Shown here one piece after another: positions 52,609-62,831 of a stretch of DNA of 64,000 nt. The notes beneath the pieces were generated by a model that saw only the letters and a list, made by a program, of their open reading frames with translations, was not told the origin of the DNA and did no database searches. Each line of letters begins with the position of its first letter. Within the stretch, counting starts at the first letter, position 1. The position numbers and the translations under genes are program-made. Source of the stretch: Halorubrum depositum (GTDB taxonomy: Archaea; Halobacteriota; Halobacteria; Halobacteriales; Haloferacaceae); NCBI RefSeq assembly GCF_007671725.1, contig NZ_VCNM01000001.1, forward strand, positions 1,410,590-1,474,589, in the 5' to 3' direction.

Positions 52609-54072
52609 CTACCGCTCGCGGATGCGCATCGGTACCGGATGGTCCGGGTGCATCGTCAGCGAACCGCGCAGCGAGAGCTCGGGACCCTCGTACTCGAGGT
52701 CGTACTGCGAGCAGACCTTCGCCAGGATCAGCTTCGCCTCCAGCAGCGAGAACGCCTTCCCGATGCAGTGGCGCGGCCCGCCGCCGAACGGGAAGTACGC
52801 GAATCGCGGACGCTGGCTCCGACGCTCCGGTTTCCACCGGCTCGGGTCGAACGTCTCGGGGTCGTCGTACCAGCGCGGCGACCGGTGGACTACCCACTGC
52901 GACAGCATGAGCGCGGACCCCTCCGGGATCCGGTACCCTCCGATCTTCACGTCGAGCTTCGGCTCGCGGAACAGGGTGTAGACGGGGGGATACAGTCGCA
53001 TCGACTCGTTGAGCACGCGCTCGGTGTACTTCATCTCGCGGGCGTCGGCGGCGGTGGGGGCGCCGCCGGAGGCGGCGGCGGTCGCGTCGTCCGCTGCGCG
53101 ACCGCCATCGGTCGCGTCGTCCGATGCGCGACCGCCACCGACCGCCGCTTCGGCCTCCGCGGCCACCCGCTCGCGGGCCTCGGGGTGGTTCGAGAGCAGG
53201 TAGAACGTGTACGTCAGCGCGAGCGCCGTCGTGTCGTGGCCCGCCAGTAACATCGTCACCAGCTCGTCGCGGAGGTTCTCGTCGGTCTGCTCGCCGCGGT
53301 CGCGGGCGCGTAGGAGGACGGAGAGGAGGTCCATCGGGAGGTCCCCGTCGCCGTCGCCGGCGGGGCCGCGCACCGCGACGCCCTCGGGGCCGGCGGGGTC
53401 CACGGACGGGTCGCGCTCGGTCCCGCGCCGGCGCTCCACGATCCCGTCGATCACGGACTCGAGGGTGTCGATGGCGGCGTCGAACTCGCGGTTCTCGCGG
53501 GTCGGCACCCAGTTCGGGATCAGGAAGCGGCGGGGGTCGGGCTCGAACCGGGCGCCGAGCGGCTCCAGCTTCTCCTGTACCGTCTTCACCTCCTCGTCGG
53601 TGATGTCGGCGCCGAACATCGCCGACACGATGATCTTGACGGTGAGGCGGGCGACTTCGAGCTGGACGTCGACCACGTCGCCGTCGCTCCAGTCCGCGAG
53701 CTGCGACTCGGTGTGGTCGACCATCGTCCCCGCGAGCGCCCCGATTCGTTGGTTGTGGAAGGAGGGATTCGCCAGCCTCCGCTGGCGCTGCCACGCCTCG
53801 CCCTCGCTCATGAGGAGGCCGTTCCCGAGCAGGGTGTCCATGGCGTCGTCGCCGAACTGCGGCTTCCGGTAGCGCTCGGCGTCGGCGACGAGGACGCGCT
53901 CGACGTCGGCGGGGTTCGTCAGCAGGTACGTCTCCCGGGGGCCCAGGTCGAACCGGACGACGTCTCCGTAGCTGTCGGCGCAGGCGCGCATGAACGAAAA
54001 CGGGTCGTCGGCGTACTGGCGGCCGTTGCCGAAGACGGGATCGCCGATGGGTCCGGGCGGCGTGACGGACAT
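52609..54072 (-). CDS. Cytochrome P450
   Basis: Heme monooxygenase, 487 aa, soluble (no N-terminal anchor). I-helix AGHDTTA, K-helix ESMR (ExxR), and the heme loop FPFGGGPRHCIGKAF with thiolate Cys436. An Ala/Asp/Gly-rich insertion before the K-helix (about 315-345) is encoded by a short DNA duplication. Substrate unknown. A small ferredoxin gene lies 4 kb away, a possible but unproven partner. Confidence 0.93.
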   Translation of the reverse strand: MSVTPPGPIGDPVFGNGRQYADDPFSFMRACADSYGDVVRFDLGPRETYLLTNPADVERVLVADAERYRKPQFGDDAMDTLLGNGLLMSEGEAWQRQRRLANPSFHNQRIGALAGTMVDHTESQLADWSDGDVVDVQLEVARLTVKIIVSAMFGADITDEEVKTVQEKLEPLGARFEPDPRRFLIPNWVPTRENREFDAAIDTLESVIDGIVERRRGTERDPSVDPAGPEGVAVRGPAGDGDGDLPMDLLSVLLRARDRGEQTDENLRDELVTMLLAGHDTTALALTYTFYLLSNHPEARERVAAEAEAAVGGGRASDDATDGGRAADDATAAASGGAPTAADAREMKYTERVLNESMRLYPPVYTLFREPKLDVKIGGYRIPEGSALMLSQWVVHRSPRWYDDPETFDPSRWKPERRSQRPRFAYFPFGGGPRHCIGKAFSLLEAKLILAKVCSQYDLEYEGPELSLRGSLTMHPDHPVPMRIRER

Positions 54073-54174
54073 ACCAAAAGCAGGGCCTCGGCGAGGTTAA
54101 ACGTTCGGCGGCGGGGAGAACTGGCGGGCCGTGAGGCGGCCGATAGACCCCGGACCGCTTCGGGTTCGTTCCGC

Positions 54175-55800
54175 CTACTGCCGGGCGTCCAGCCGCTCGA
54201 CCCGGGCGATCAGCTCGTCGACGGCGACCTCCTGGTCGTCAGTCGCCTCGACGATGCGGTCGGTCGCGTCCTCGGTGCGGTCGGAGCGCTCGCGGACCGC
54301 CTCCAGCGACGACGTGAGCTCCTCGACGGTCGCGGCCTGGTCGTCCGTCGTCCGGGCCACCTCGGCGACGCCCGCGGCCGCCTCGTCGACCGCGTCGGCG
54401 ATCTCTTCGAGGGAGTCGAGCACCGTCTCGATCTCGGTCCCGGCGTCCTCGATGCGGTCGTGCGAGCGCTCGACGGCGGTGCTCGTCTCGTCGGACTGCG
54501 CCTGGAGCTCGGCGAGGCTCTCCGTGATCTCCTCGGTGTAGCCGCGAGTCTCGTCGGCGAGCTTCTTCACCTCCTCGGCGACGACCGCGAAGCCGTCCCC
54601 GCCCTCGCCGGCTCGGGCGGCCTCGATGTTGGCGTTCAAGGCGAGCAGGTTCGTCTGCTCGGCGACGTCGGAGATGACCTCGATGACCTCCTCGATGTCG
54701 TCCATGCGCTCGGAGAGCGCGCCCACGCTCTCGACGAGCTCGTCGCCGATCTCGACGACGTCCTCGGTCGCCTCGCGGGCGTCCTCGCTGGCGTCGAGCC
54801 CCTGGTCGGCGGCCTCGCTGGCGGCGACCGCCGCCGAGTCGACCTGGTCGGCCGTGGCGGCGACTTCCTCCATGCCGGCCGAAAAGGACTGCATCTCGGA
54901 GACGCTCTCCTCCAACAGCTCGTTCTGCTCGTCGACGTTCTCGGCGATGTCGGCGGCGGCCCCGCTCGCCTCCTGAACCGTCCGGTCGATCTGGCGCGCC
55001 TGCTCGTGGACGCTCTCGGAGAGGTTCTGCAGGTTCTCCGCCATTCCGTTGACGACGCCGATGACGGCCAGCAGCTCCTCGTCGAGGGATTCGCACTCCT
55101 CGTGGCAGACGGCGCGAGCGTCGAGGTTCCCCTCGCCGATCTCCTCGGCGGTCTCGCGGATCTCAGAGACCAGCTTCTTCGTCGCGTCGCGCTCGTTGAC
55201 GTTCTCCGTGCGGTCGATGACGACCTCGGTGACGCCGACGAGCGCGTCGCCGTCGTACAGCGGCGTCGCGGTGAACTCGATGTGCTTCTCGTCGCCGTGG
55301 CGGTCCACCATCGTGCTGGTGTCGCGGTAGCGGTTCCGGGCCGCGTCGGGGCGCTCGACGCCGTACGCCTCGTCGGCGGTCTCGGGCGCGTCGAGCACCT
55401 TGTCGGCCAGCGTGTCGGCGCGGCGGCCGTCGGGGTAGAACAGCTCCGAGACGTGGCCGTGACCGATCGCGTCCTCTCGCTCGCTCCCGGTGAGCGAGGC
55501 GATGGACTCGTTCCACTCCGCGACGTTGCCGTCGGCGTCGAGGATGAACGTCGGCACGCTCGTCGCGTCGAACACCTGCTCGAAGCCGGCCCTGGCCAGC
55601 GTCTCGGCGCGGTCGACGCCCCGCTCGTCGGTGATGTCGTACTCCTCGCTCCCGGCAGCGCCGCCCCGACCGGCGTCGTCGGCCCCGATCGGCCGCTCGT
55701 CGCCGGCGGGGTCGTCGACGACGACTCCGCCGTCCGGGACCGACCGCGAGTCTCGGTCCCGCCCGAACACGCGCCGGAGCAGCCCTCTGACTCCCGTCAT
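54175..55800 (-). CDS. Soluble methyl-accepting chemotaxis protein with PAS domain
   Basis: 541 aa, no transmembrane segment, so a cytosolic transducer. A disordered acidic N-terminus, PAS domain ([20 protein letters not shown] ... [10 protein letters not shown]), a short helix with CHEECES, then the MCP coiled coil with the signalling hairpin [20 protein letters not shown]. It would relay an intracellular signal to CheA/CheW. Start MTGVRGLL chosen; the earlier TTG is unlikely. Confidence 0.9.
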   Translation of the reverse strand: MTGVRGLLRRVFGRDRDSRSVPDGGVVVDDPAGDERPIGADDAGRGGAAGSEEYDITDERGVDRAETLARAGFEQVFDATSVPTFILDADGNVAEWNESIASLTGSEREDAIGHGHVSELFYPDGRRADTLADKVLDAPETADEAYGVERPDAARNRYRDTSTMVDRHGDEKHIEFTATPLYDGDALVGVTEVVIDRTENVNERDATKKLVSEIRETAEEIGEGNLDARAVCHEECESLDEELLAVIGVVNGMAENLQNLSESVHEQARQIDRTVQEASGAAADIAENVDEQNELLEESVSEMQSFSAGMEEVAATADQVDSAAVAASEAADQGLDASEDAREATEDVVEIGDELVESVGALSERMDDIEEVIEVISDVAEQTNLLALNANIEAARAGEGGDGFAVVAEEVKKLADETRGYTEEITESLAELQAQSDETSTAVERSHDRIEDAGTEIETVLDSLEEIADAVDEAAAGVAEVARTTDDQAATVEELTSSLEAVRERSDRTEDATDRIVEATDDQEVAVDELIARVERLDARQ

Positions 55801-55945
55801 ATCTACGTCGCCCTCTCCCAAGCGCCTCTATAAACCGTTCCCCCTGGTATTCAGATATGATAATCAACTCGGTCGCTCCCGTCACCTTCCGCCGCCGCGA
55901 TCCCGCCCGCAGCGTTCAAACGCGTCCGGCGGCTACCTCGGACCG

Positions 55946-57736
55946 ATGGACGCCGACGCCGTGCGCGAGCGGGCCGCAGACCTCCCCACCGAGCCCGGCG
56001 TGTACCAGTTCCGGGCGGGGGAGACCACGCTGTACGTCGGCAAGGCGGTCGACCTCCGGGACCGGGTGCGGTCGTACGCAGACCCGCGCTCGGGGCGGAT
56101 TCGGGGGATGGTCGCGCGCGCCGACCGGATCGAGTTCGCGGTCACCGACACCGAGACGCAGGCCCTCCTGCTGGAGGCGAACCTCATCAAGCGGCTCCAG
56201 CCCCGGTTCAACGTCCGGTTGAAAGACGACAAGTCGTACCCGCTGATCGCCCTGACCGACCACCCGGTCCCCCGGATCGAGGTCACCCGCGACCCGGAGG
56301 AGGGCGCGGTCGCGTACGGCCCGTTCACCGACAAGGGCCGCGTCGAGACCGTGGTGAAGGCGATCCGCGACGAGTACCGGCTCCGCGGCTGCTCGGACCA
56401 CAAGTACGCGAACCGCGACCGACCCTGCCTCGACTACGAGATGGGGATCTGCTCGGCCCCCTGCACCGGCGAGATCGACCCCGAGAGCTACGCCGAGGAC
56501 GTGGCCGCGGTCCACCGCTTCTTGGAGGGCGAGACGGGCGTCCTCGCCGACCCTCTACGCCGGCGGATGGAGACCGCCGCCGAGGGCGCCGAGTTCGAGC
56601 GCGCCGCCAACCTCCGGGACCGCCTCGAGGCGGTCGAGGCGTTCCACGGCGAGGGCGGCGAGGCCGTCAGCGACCGGTCCGACGACCGCACCGTCGACGT
56701 GCTCGCGGCCGCCGTCGAGGGCGACGTCGCCCGCGTCGCCCGGCTCCACAGCGAGCGCGGCCAGCTGGTCGACCGGAGCCGCCACCGGTTGGACGCGGCG
56801 GCGGTGGGGGAGGGGGATGAGGAAACCGACGCGACCCCCGGCGACGCCCCCGCCAACCCCGACGCCAACACCCCCGCCGCGGTGCTGTCGGCGTTCCTCA
56901 CGCAGTACTACGCCGAGCGGGAGTTCCCGGACGCGGTCCTCCTCGCGGAGCGCCCGTCGGACCCGGACGTGGTCGACTGGCTGGAAGGGGAGGGGGTCGC
57001 GGTGCGGGTCCCCGGCGCGGGCCGCGAGGCGAAGCTCGTCGAGCTCGCGCTCAAGAACGCCCGCAAGCGCGGCGGCCGCGACGACCCCGCCGGCGCGCTG
57101 GGCGACCGGCTCGGGATCGACCGCCCGGCCCGGATCGAGGGGTTCGACGTGAGCCACGCGCAGGGGACCGCGGTGGTCGGCTCCGACGTCTGCTTCGTCG
57201 ACGGGAGCGCCGAGACGGCCGACTACCGCCGGAAGAAGCTCACCGACCGCAACGACGACTACGCGAACATGCGCGAGCTGATCCGGTGGCGCGCCGAGCG
57301 CGCGGTCGAGGGCCGCGACGACCGGCCCGACCCCGACCTCCTGCTCATCGACGGCGGCGAGGGACAGCTCGGCGCCGCCCGCGACGCGCTCGCGGAGACC
57401 GGCTGGGACGTGCCCGTCGTCGCGCTCGCGAAGGCCGAGGAGCTGGTCGTCACCCCGACCGGCACCCGCCGGTGGGACGACGACGCCCCCGAGCTGCACC
57501 TGCTCCAGCGGGTGCGCGACGAGGCGCACCGCTTCGCCGTCTCCTACCACCAGACCGTCCGCGACGAGGTGCGGACCGTCCTCGACGACGTGCCCGGCGT
57601 CGGCCCCGAGACCCGCCGTCGGCTCCTCCGGCGGTTCGGATCGGTCGAGAGCGTCCGCGACGCGTCCGTCGACGACCTCACCGACGTCGACGGGGTCGGC
57701 GAGGCGATCGCCGAGACGCTCCGCGAGCGCTTATAA
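55946..57736 (+). CDS. uvrC: Excinuclease ABC subunit C
   Basis: Makes both incisions in nucleotide-excision repair. 596 aa. GIY-YIG nuclease domain ([20 protein letters not shown]), a Cys-rich site ([13 protein letters not shown]), UVR helices, the RNase H-like endonuclease domain ([25 protein letters not shown]) and C-terminal HhH ([19 protein letters not shown]). Start at the ATG before [12 protein letters not shown]. uvrA and uvrB are not here. Its stop codon lies in the loop of a 19-bp inverted repeat. Confidence 0.93.
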   Translation: MDADAVRERAADLPTEPGVYQFRAGETTLYVGKAVDLRDRVRSYADPRSGRIRGMVARADRIEFAVTDTETQALLLEANLIKRLQPRFNVRLKDDKSYPLIALTDHPVPRIEVTRDPEEGAVAYGPFTDKGRVETVVKAIRDEYRLRGCSDHKYANRDRPCLDYEMGICSAPCTGEIDPESYAEDVAAVHRFLEGETGVLADPLRRRMETAAEGAEFERAANLRDRLEAVEAFHGEGGEAVSDRSDDRTVDVLAAAVEGDVARVARLHSERGQLVDRSRHRLDAAAVGEGDEETDATPGDAPANPDANTPAAVLSAFLTQYYAEREFPDAVLLAERPSDPDVVDWLEGEGVAVRVPGAGREAKLVELALKNARKRGGRDDPAGALGDRLGIDRPARIEGFDVSHAQGTAVVGSDVCFVDGSAETADYRRKKLTDRNDDYANMRELIRWRAERAVEGRDDRPDPDLLLIDGGEGQLGAARDALAETGWDVPVVALAKAEELVVTPTGTRRWDDDAPELHLLQRVRDEAHRFAVSYHQTVRDEVRTVLDDVPGVGPETRRRLLRRFGSVESVRDASVDDLTDVDGVGEAIAETLRERL

Positions 57737-57756
57737 CCGCTCGCGGAGCGTCTCGG
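57711..57756. repeat. 19-bp perfect inverted repeat spanning the uvrC stop
   Basis: CCGAGACGCTCCGCGAGCG (57711-57729), loop CTTATAAC, perfect complement at 57738-57756. The loop contains the TAA stop of uvrC; the left arm codes for the last residues. It may act in termination or mRNA protection. Confidence 0.9.
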
Positions 57757-57790
57757 GAACCGCTTTCACCGAGCGGCGATCCGGGGTCGT

Positions 57791-58033
57791 TCACACCACC
57801 TGCTCGCCGTCGTCCTCGTACACCTCGATAGCGTCGACCGGGCAGACCCGCGCCGCGAACTTCGCGTCGAACTCCTCGCCGTCGGGCACGTCGACGACGA
57901 ACAGGTCCTCTTCCTCCTCTTCGCTCCCTTTTAAATCAGCCTTCCCGTCGTTCAGGTTCTTCTCGAAGGCGTCCCACTCGGCGACGCACTGGTACATCCC
58001 GACACAGGTGTCGCGGTCGAACTTCACGTACAT
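57791..58033 (-). CDS. Small mono-cluster ferredoxin
   Basis: 80 aa. Cys10, Cys16 and Cys64 in CVGMYQCVAEW and ARVCPVDAI, the layout of a three-cysteine, [3Fe-4S]-type ferredoxin, with an acidic insertion (GSEEEEED). Start MYVKFDRDTC; TTTGTA lies about 26 nt upstream. Electron carrier; the partner is not known. Confidence 0.85.
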   Translation of the reverse strand: MYVKFDRDTCVGMYQCVAEWDAFEKNLNDGKADLKGSEEEEEDLFVVDVPDGEEFDAKFAARVCPVDAIEVYEDDGEQVV

Positions 58034-58125
58034 GGGTTTCGGTTGGATGAGGCGGTACAAAGCCGTGGCGACGAGCGTTGTGAGACTTCGGTCGATTCGG
58101 GTTCGACGACAGGCCACCGGAGAAC

Positions 58126-58206
58126 CGCCTCCAAAGCCCCGGTCACCCCTTTGAGTCCCGCTCCGCCCCGCACGGCAACCGCACCTCACGCCTCCCCGGC
58201 CTCGCG
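58126..58206 (+). repeat. Dispersed hairpin element, minimal copy C
   Basis: Core CCTCCAAAGCCCC followed almost at once by CCCCTTTGAGTCCCG, so the structured interior of copies A and B is reduced to about 10 nt. The downstream CGCACGGCAACCGCACCTCA tract continues the family match. It sits in the 342-bp gap before the gene at 58376. No TTTATAA flanks were seen. The rest of the gap holds a second variable GC-rich stretch and the promoter. Confidence 0.75.
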
Positions 58207-58375
58207 GCTCCCTCGCTTCGCTCCGGTCGCCGCGTCCCTCGCGTGCTGCTCGGCCGCGAGTGCGGCCTCGCAGGCACGCGCCGACAGCATTCGGTCGGTC
58301 GAGCGCGGGACGTACCCTCGACTTCGCCTCGCGCCGACCGGCCTTTTTAAGCGTCGCAGGGACCGATCCCCGCCT

Positions 58376-58630
58376 ATGACCACGGTCTGGCTCGTCGACC
58401 GACAGTTCGACTCGAAGGGGCTCGTGCGGCTCACGTACGCCACGGAGGACGGCGAGCGCGTCCACACGAAGGAGCTAGCCGAGCAGCGACTCGTCACGGG
58501 CGACGGGATCACCGCCGGCCGCGACGTCGACGAGAGCGCGCTCGGCGAGAGCCCGGACGACGAGGTCGAGCGGTTCGCCGCGGAGGCGTCGCGGATGGCG
58601 GCCGAGCACGACCCGGACGACCGGGTCTGA
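58376..58630 (+). CDS. Small conserved haloarchaeal protein
   Basis: 84 aa, starting MTTVWLVDRQFDSKGLVRLT. The first half looks beta-rich (LVRLTYATEDGERVHTKEL), the second is an acidic helix (DDEVERFAAEASRMAAEHD). TTTTTAAG at 58343-58350 is about 27 nt upstream, a clear leaderless promoter. Function unknown. valS follows 72 nt downstream. Confidence 0.72.
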   Translation: MTTVWLVDRQFDSKGLVRLTYATEDGERVHTKELAEQRLVTGDGITAGRDVDESALGESPDDEVERFAAEASRMAAEHDPDDRV

Positions 58631-58702
58631 GCGTCCTGCCCCGGAGTTCCGCCCCGCACAACCGAGTCCGTTAAGGGGGAACCGCCGGAAGATGCGCGTG
58701 AA

Positions 58703-61378
58703 ATGCCCAGTGGTGAGTACGACCCCGACACCGTCGAGCCGCGGTGGCAGCGGCGATGGGTCGACGAGGAGACATACGCCTACCCCGACGACGACCCGGT
58801 CGACCCGAACACCGTCTTCTCCATCGACACGCCCCCGCCGACGGTGTCGGGGAGCCTCCACATGGGCCACCTGTACGGGTTCACCCTCCAGGACTTCGTC
58901 GCGCGCTTCGAGCGGATGAACGGCGGCGAGACGTTCTTCCCGTTCGGCTACGACGACAACGGGATCGCCTCCGAGCGGCTCACCGAGGACGAGCTCGACG
59001 TCCGCCACCAGGAGTTCGAGCGCCGCGAGTTCCAGGCGAAGTGCCGGGAGGTGTGCGCGCAGTACGAGGAGCAGTTCACCGAGAACGTCCAGTCGCTCGG
59101 CGTCTCCGTCGACTGGGACCACACCTACCAGACGATCGAGCCGCGCGTCCAGCGCGTCTCCCAGCTGTCGTTCCTCGACCTGTACGAGCAGGGCCGGGAG
59201 TACCGCGAGAAGGCCCCCGCGATCTGGTGTCCCGAGTGCGAGACCGCCATCTCGCAGGTCGAGACCGAGGACGACGAGCAGGACAGCCACTTCAACGACA
59301 TCGCGTTCCCCGTCGTCGGGAGCGACGCCGAGGATGACGGCGCCGACGAGTTCGTCATCTCGACGACGCGGCCCGAGCTCCTCCCGGCCTGCGTCGCCGT
59401 CTTCGTCCACCCCGACGACGACGAGAACCAGGGCCTCGTCGGCGAGTCTGCCGAGGTCCCGCTGTTCGGCCACGAGGTGCCGATCGTCGCCGACGAGCGC
59501 GTCGACATGGAGACGGGCTCCGGCATCGTGATGTGCTGTACGTTCGGCGATCAGAACGACATCGAGTGGTACCAGGTCCACGACCTGGACCTCCGGGTCG
59601 CCATCGACGAGTCCGGCCACATGACCGACGTCGCAGAGGGGTACGAAGGGATGCACTCCTCGGAGGCGGCCGAGGCCATCGTCGAGGACCTCGACGACGA
59701 GGGCGCCCTCCTCGACCGCCGCGACATCACCCACACGGTCAACGTCCACGAGCGCTGCGGGACGAGCGTCGAGTTCCTCGTCACCGAGCAGTGGTACATC
59801 GAGATGCTCGACAAGACCGACGAGTACCTCGAGATCGGCCGGGAGATGGAGTGGTCCCCGGAGAAGATGTTCACCCGGTACGAGCACTGGGTCGAGGGGC
59901 TCCAGTGGGACTGGCTCATCTCCCGCCAGCGCTCCTCGGGCATCCCGTTCCCGGTGTGGTACTGCGGGGACTGCGGGGAAACTGTGGTCGCCGAGAAGGC
60001 CGACCTCCCCGTCGACCCCCTCTCCGACGACCCGCCCGTCGACGCGTGTCCCGCGTGCGGGCACGACGCGTTCGAGCCCGAGGACGACGTGCTCGACACG
60101 TGGGCCACCTCCAGCCTGACGCCGCTGATCAACGCCGGCTGGGACTGGGACGACGAGGCCGGAGAGTTCACGATGGAGCACCCGGAGCTGTACCGGTTCG
60201 ACCTCCGGCCGCAGGGCCACGACATCATCAGCTTCTGGCTGTTCCACACGCTCGTCAAGTGCTACGAGCACACCGGCGAGGTCCCGTTCGAGGAGACCAT
60301 GATCAACGGGCACGTCCTCGACGAGAACCGCGAGAAGATGTCGAAGTCCGTCGGCAACGTCGTCGAGCCCGAGGAGGTGCTGGCGGAGTTCCCGGTCGAC
60401 GCCACGCGCTACTGGGCCGCCGGCACCGCCGTCGGCGACGACTTCCCGTTCAAGGAGAAGGACCTCCGCGCGGGCGAGAAGCTGATCCGCAAGCTGTGGA
60501 ACGCCTCCAAGCTCGTGGAGTCGCTGGCGCCGGAGCCGTACCCGGACGCGCCGGCCGACGGGGAGCTCCGCGAGCTCGACCGCTGGCTGCTCGCCGAGCT
60601 CGACGACCGGGTCGAGCGGCTCACCGACCTGTTCGAGGACCGGGCGTTCTCGAAAGCCCGCGACGAGCTCCGGAGCTTCTTCTGGAACACGTTCTGCGAC
60701 GACTACCTGGAGATCGCCAAGCAGCGCGAGGACGCCGCCGCGGCGTACACGCTCCGGACGGCGCACCGGCGGTTCCTGAAGCTGTTCGCGCCCCTGCTCG
60801 CGCACGTGACCGAGGAGCTCTGGCACGACATGTACGCCGAGGAGGCGAGCGACCCCGACGCGGTCGACGCCGCCGTCGCCGACGGCGCCCGCGACTCGAT
60901 ACACCTCGCCGACTGGCCCGAGCCGCTCGGGCTGGAGGCGGACCACGAGGCCGGCGCCGCCGCTACGGCCGTCGTCGGCGCCCTCCGGAAGTACAAGAGC
61001 GAGAACCAGCTCCCCCTGAACGCCGAGCTCGACGCCGTCGAGGTGTACGCGGACGTCCGCGGCTTCGAGGACGACGTGACGGGCGTGATGCACGTCGCCG
61101 ACCTCGCGGTCCACCCCGACGCCGACGCGCCGGTCGAGACGGTGATCACCGGGATCGACCTCGACTACGCGACGGTCGGCCCGAAGTACGGGAACCGGGT
61201 CGGCGACATCGAGGCCGCGATCGCGCGGGAGGAGTACGAGATCGACGGCGACGAGCTTCACGTCGACGGCGTCACGCTCACCGGCGACGAGTTCTCGATC
61301 GAAGAGGAGCGGCAGTACCGGGGCGACGGGGAGCTGTTGGAGGCCGACGACGTCGTCGTCATCGTCAGCGAGGCGTAG
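58703..61378 (+). CDS. valS: Valyl-tRNA synthetase
   Basis: Charges tRNA-Val. 891 aa class I synthetase. HMGH at 53-56 (HIGH motif) within TPPPTVSGSLHMGH, a CP1 editing domain (ISTTRPELLPACVAVFVHPD), zinc-knuckle cysteines (WCPECETA and CGDCGETV, CPACGHD) and KMSKS starting at Lys545. The C-terminal helical anticodon-binding domain is complete. The family normally has ISTTRPE at the editing site, present here. Confidence 0.95.
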   Translation: MPSGEYDPDTVEPRWQRRWVDEETYAYPDDDPVDPNTVFSIDTPPPTVSGSLHMGHLYGFTLQDFVARFERMNGGETFFPFGYDDNGIASERLTEDELDVRHQEFERREFQAKCREVCAQYEEQFTENVQSLGVSVDWDHTYQTIEPRVQRVSQLSFLDLYEQGREYREKAPAIWCPECETAISQVETEDDEQDSHFNDIAFPVVGSDAEDDGADEFVISTTRPELLPACVAVFVHPDDDENQGLVGESAEVPLFGHEVPIVADERVDMETGSGIVMCCTFGDQNDIEWYQVHDLDLRVAIDESGHMTDVAEGYEGMHSSEAAEAIVEDLDDEGALLDRRDITHTVNVHERCGTSVEFLVTEQWYIEMLDKTDEYLEIGREMEWSPEKMFTRYEHWVEGLQWDWLISRQRSSGIPFPVWYCGDCGETVVAEKADLPVDPLSDDPPVDACPACGHDAFEPEDDVLDTWATSSLTPLINAGWDWDDEAGEFTMEHPELYRFDLRPQGHDIISFWLFHTLVKCYEHTGEVPFEETMINGHVLDENREKMSKSVGNVVEPEEVLAEFPVDATRYWAAGTAVGDDFPFKEKDLRAGEKLIRKLWNASKLVESLAPEPYPDAPADGELRELDRWLLAELDDRVERLTDLFEDRAFSKARDELRSFFWNTFCDDYLEIAKQREDAAAAYTLRTAHRRFLKLFAPLLAHVTEELWHDMYAEEASDPDAVDAAVADGARDSIHLADWPEPLGLEADHEAGAAATAVVGALRKYKSENQLPLNAELDAVEVYADVRGFEDDVTGVMHVADLAVHPDADAPVETVITGIDLDYATVGPKYGNRVGDIEAAIAREEYEIDGDELHVDGVTLTGDEFSIEEERQYRGDGELLEADDVVVIVSEA

Positions 61379-61429
61379 GCCGACCGCGGACCGTCGACGC
61401 TCCACTCCGTTCTAACGCTCCGCTCCGTT

Positions 61430-62485
61430 CTACAGGTCCGCGCCGACCGCGTCGTCGACGGAGTCGAACCCGTCCCGGTCGAGCAGTTCGAGGAGTCCCT
61501 CGTTGATCTCGCGGGCGAGGCTCGGCCCCTCGTACACGAGCCCCGTGTACAGCTGGACGAGCGAGGCGCCGGCGCGTATCTTCTCGTAGGCGCCCGCCGC
61601 GTCCGAGATCCCGCCGACGCCGATCACCGGGACGTCGGTGCGCTCGGCGACGAACCGGATCCGGTCGGTCGCGAGGTCCTCGATCGGCTTCCCGGAGAGG
61701 CCGCCCCGTTCGGCGCGGTTGTGGCTCCGCAGCGACTCCGGGCGGGAGGTCGTGGTGTTGGTCGCGATGACGCCGTCGAGGTCGAGGTCGTCGACGACGC
61801 CGAGCGCGTCCTCGACCGCGGGCTCCGGGAGGTCCGGCGAGAGCTTCACGAGGAGGGGGCTCGCGCCCGCGTCGTCGAGCCCCCCGAGTATCTCCTCGAG
61901 GGCGTCGCGGTTCTGCAGCTCCCGGAGCCCGGGCGTGTTCGGGCTCGAGACGTTGACGACGAAGTAGTCGCCCGCGTCCGCGACGCGCTCGTAGGTGTAC
62001 AGGTAGTCGTCCGGCGCGTCGGCGAGCGGCGTCGACTTCGACTTCCCGATGTTGATCCCGACGGGCACGTCGGGCAGGGGCTCGCGGTCGAGCCGATCGC
62101 CGACTGCGTCCGCGCCCTCGTTGTTGAACCCCATCCGGTTGATCAACGCCTCGTCCTCGCGGAGACGGAACAGCCGCGGTCGCGGGTTCCCCGGCTGCCG
62201 CTCGGCCGTCACTCCGCCGACCTCAACGTGGCCGAACCCGAGCGCGGCGAGCGCGCGCGGCACCTCCGCGTTCTTGTCGAAGCCGGCGGCCACGCCGACC
62301 GGGTTCGGGAACGCGTTTCCGAACGCCTCGACCCGCAGCCGAGGGTCGTCGACGACGTACCGCCCGCGCAGCGCGCTCTCGACCGGAGTTCCCTGTGCGG
62401 TCCGCAACAGTCGGTGCGTCATGCCGTGTGCCGTCTCCGCCGGCAGGCCGAACAGCGCCGGCTTCAACAGGTCGTACGCGCCCAT
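61430..62485 (-). CDS. pyrD: Dihydroorotate dehydrogenase, quinone-dependent (class 2)
   Basis: Oxidises dihydroorotate to orotate in pyrimidine synthesis, passing electrons to quinone. 351 aa. Class 2 features: N-terminal membrane-association helix (MGAYDLLKPALFGLPAETAH), GVAAGFDKNAEVP, NVSSPNTPGL with the catalytic Ser, and IGVGGISD. Start at MGAYDLL; 26 extra codons upstream are Arg-rich and unlikely. Monocistronic. Confidence 0.95.
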   Translation of the reverse strand: MGAYDLLKPALFGLPAETAHGMTHRLLRTAQGTPVESALRGRYVVDDPRLRVEAFGNAFPNPVGVAAGFDKNAEVPRALAALGFGHVEVGGVTAERQPGNPRPRLFRLREDEALINRMGFNNEGADAVGDRLDREPLPDVPVGINIGKSKSTPLADAPDDYLYTYERVADAGDYFVVNVSSPNTPGLRELQNRDALEEILGGLDDAGASPLLVKLSPDLPEPAVEDALGVVDDLDLDGVIATNTTTSRPESLRSHNRAERGGLSGKPIEDLATDRIRFVAERTDVPVIGVGGISDAAGAYEKIRAGASLVQLYTGLVYEGPSLAREINEGLLELLDRDGFDSVDDAVGADL

Positions 62486-62627
62486 CGTTTCGGACTCGTC
62501 GCGAGCGGGCATCAATCCGCCGACCGACGGTAGCTGTCGGCGGCGTCTCGCACGCCGCGTCACAGCGTCGCGGTCGCTCGCGGCGGTGAGTCGGTGACCC
62601 GGGGGCAGGTCGAAGAAGAGATCCGGT

Positions 62628-62831
62628 TCAGAAGTCGTGCTCGAGCTGCTCGGGGTTGGAGTCCGCCTTCTGGATGATTATCTTCCCGTCTCGGACCCTG
62701 ACGAACACCTCGTCGCCGATCTCCATACCGGCGACGGCGAGCTCGTCCTCGTGGAGGTTCACGTGGACGTTGTGGTACTCCCCCTCGTCGTCCTTGGCGC
62801 CACTGGGGCTGAGCTTCTTTTTACGGACCAT
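62628..62831 (-). CDS. AbrB-like DNA-binding protein
   Basis: 67 aa. Basic MVRKKKLSPSGAKDDEG, then the swapped-hairpin pattern VHVNLHEDELAVAGMEIGDE and VFVRVRDGKIIIQKAD. Likely a dimeric regulator. Start MVRKKK chosen over 13 extra codons upstream. The 338-bp gap to the next gene (62832-63169) holds only promoters that I can see. Confidence 0.78.
   Translation of the reverse strand: MVRKKKLSPSGAKDDEGEYHNVHVNLHEDELAVAGMEIGDEVFVRVRDGKIIIQKADSNPEQLEHDF

Noticed and set aside
52609..58033. P450 and ferredoxin considered as one electron-transfer operon
   Set aside because: They are separated by 3.7 kb with chemoreceptor and uvrC genes between, uvrC on the opposite strand; only a loose link can be claimed.
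58475..61405. 976-codon minus-strand open frame across valS
   Set aside because: Same GC-driven antisense artefact; valS carries all class I synthetase motifs on the plus strand.
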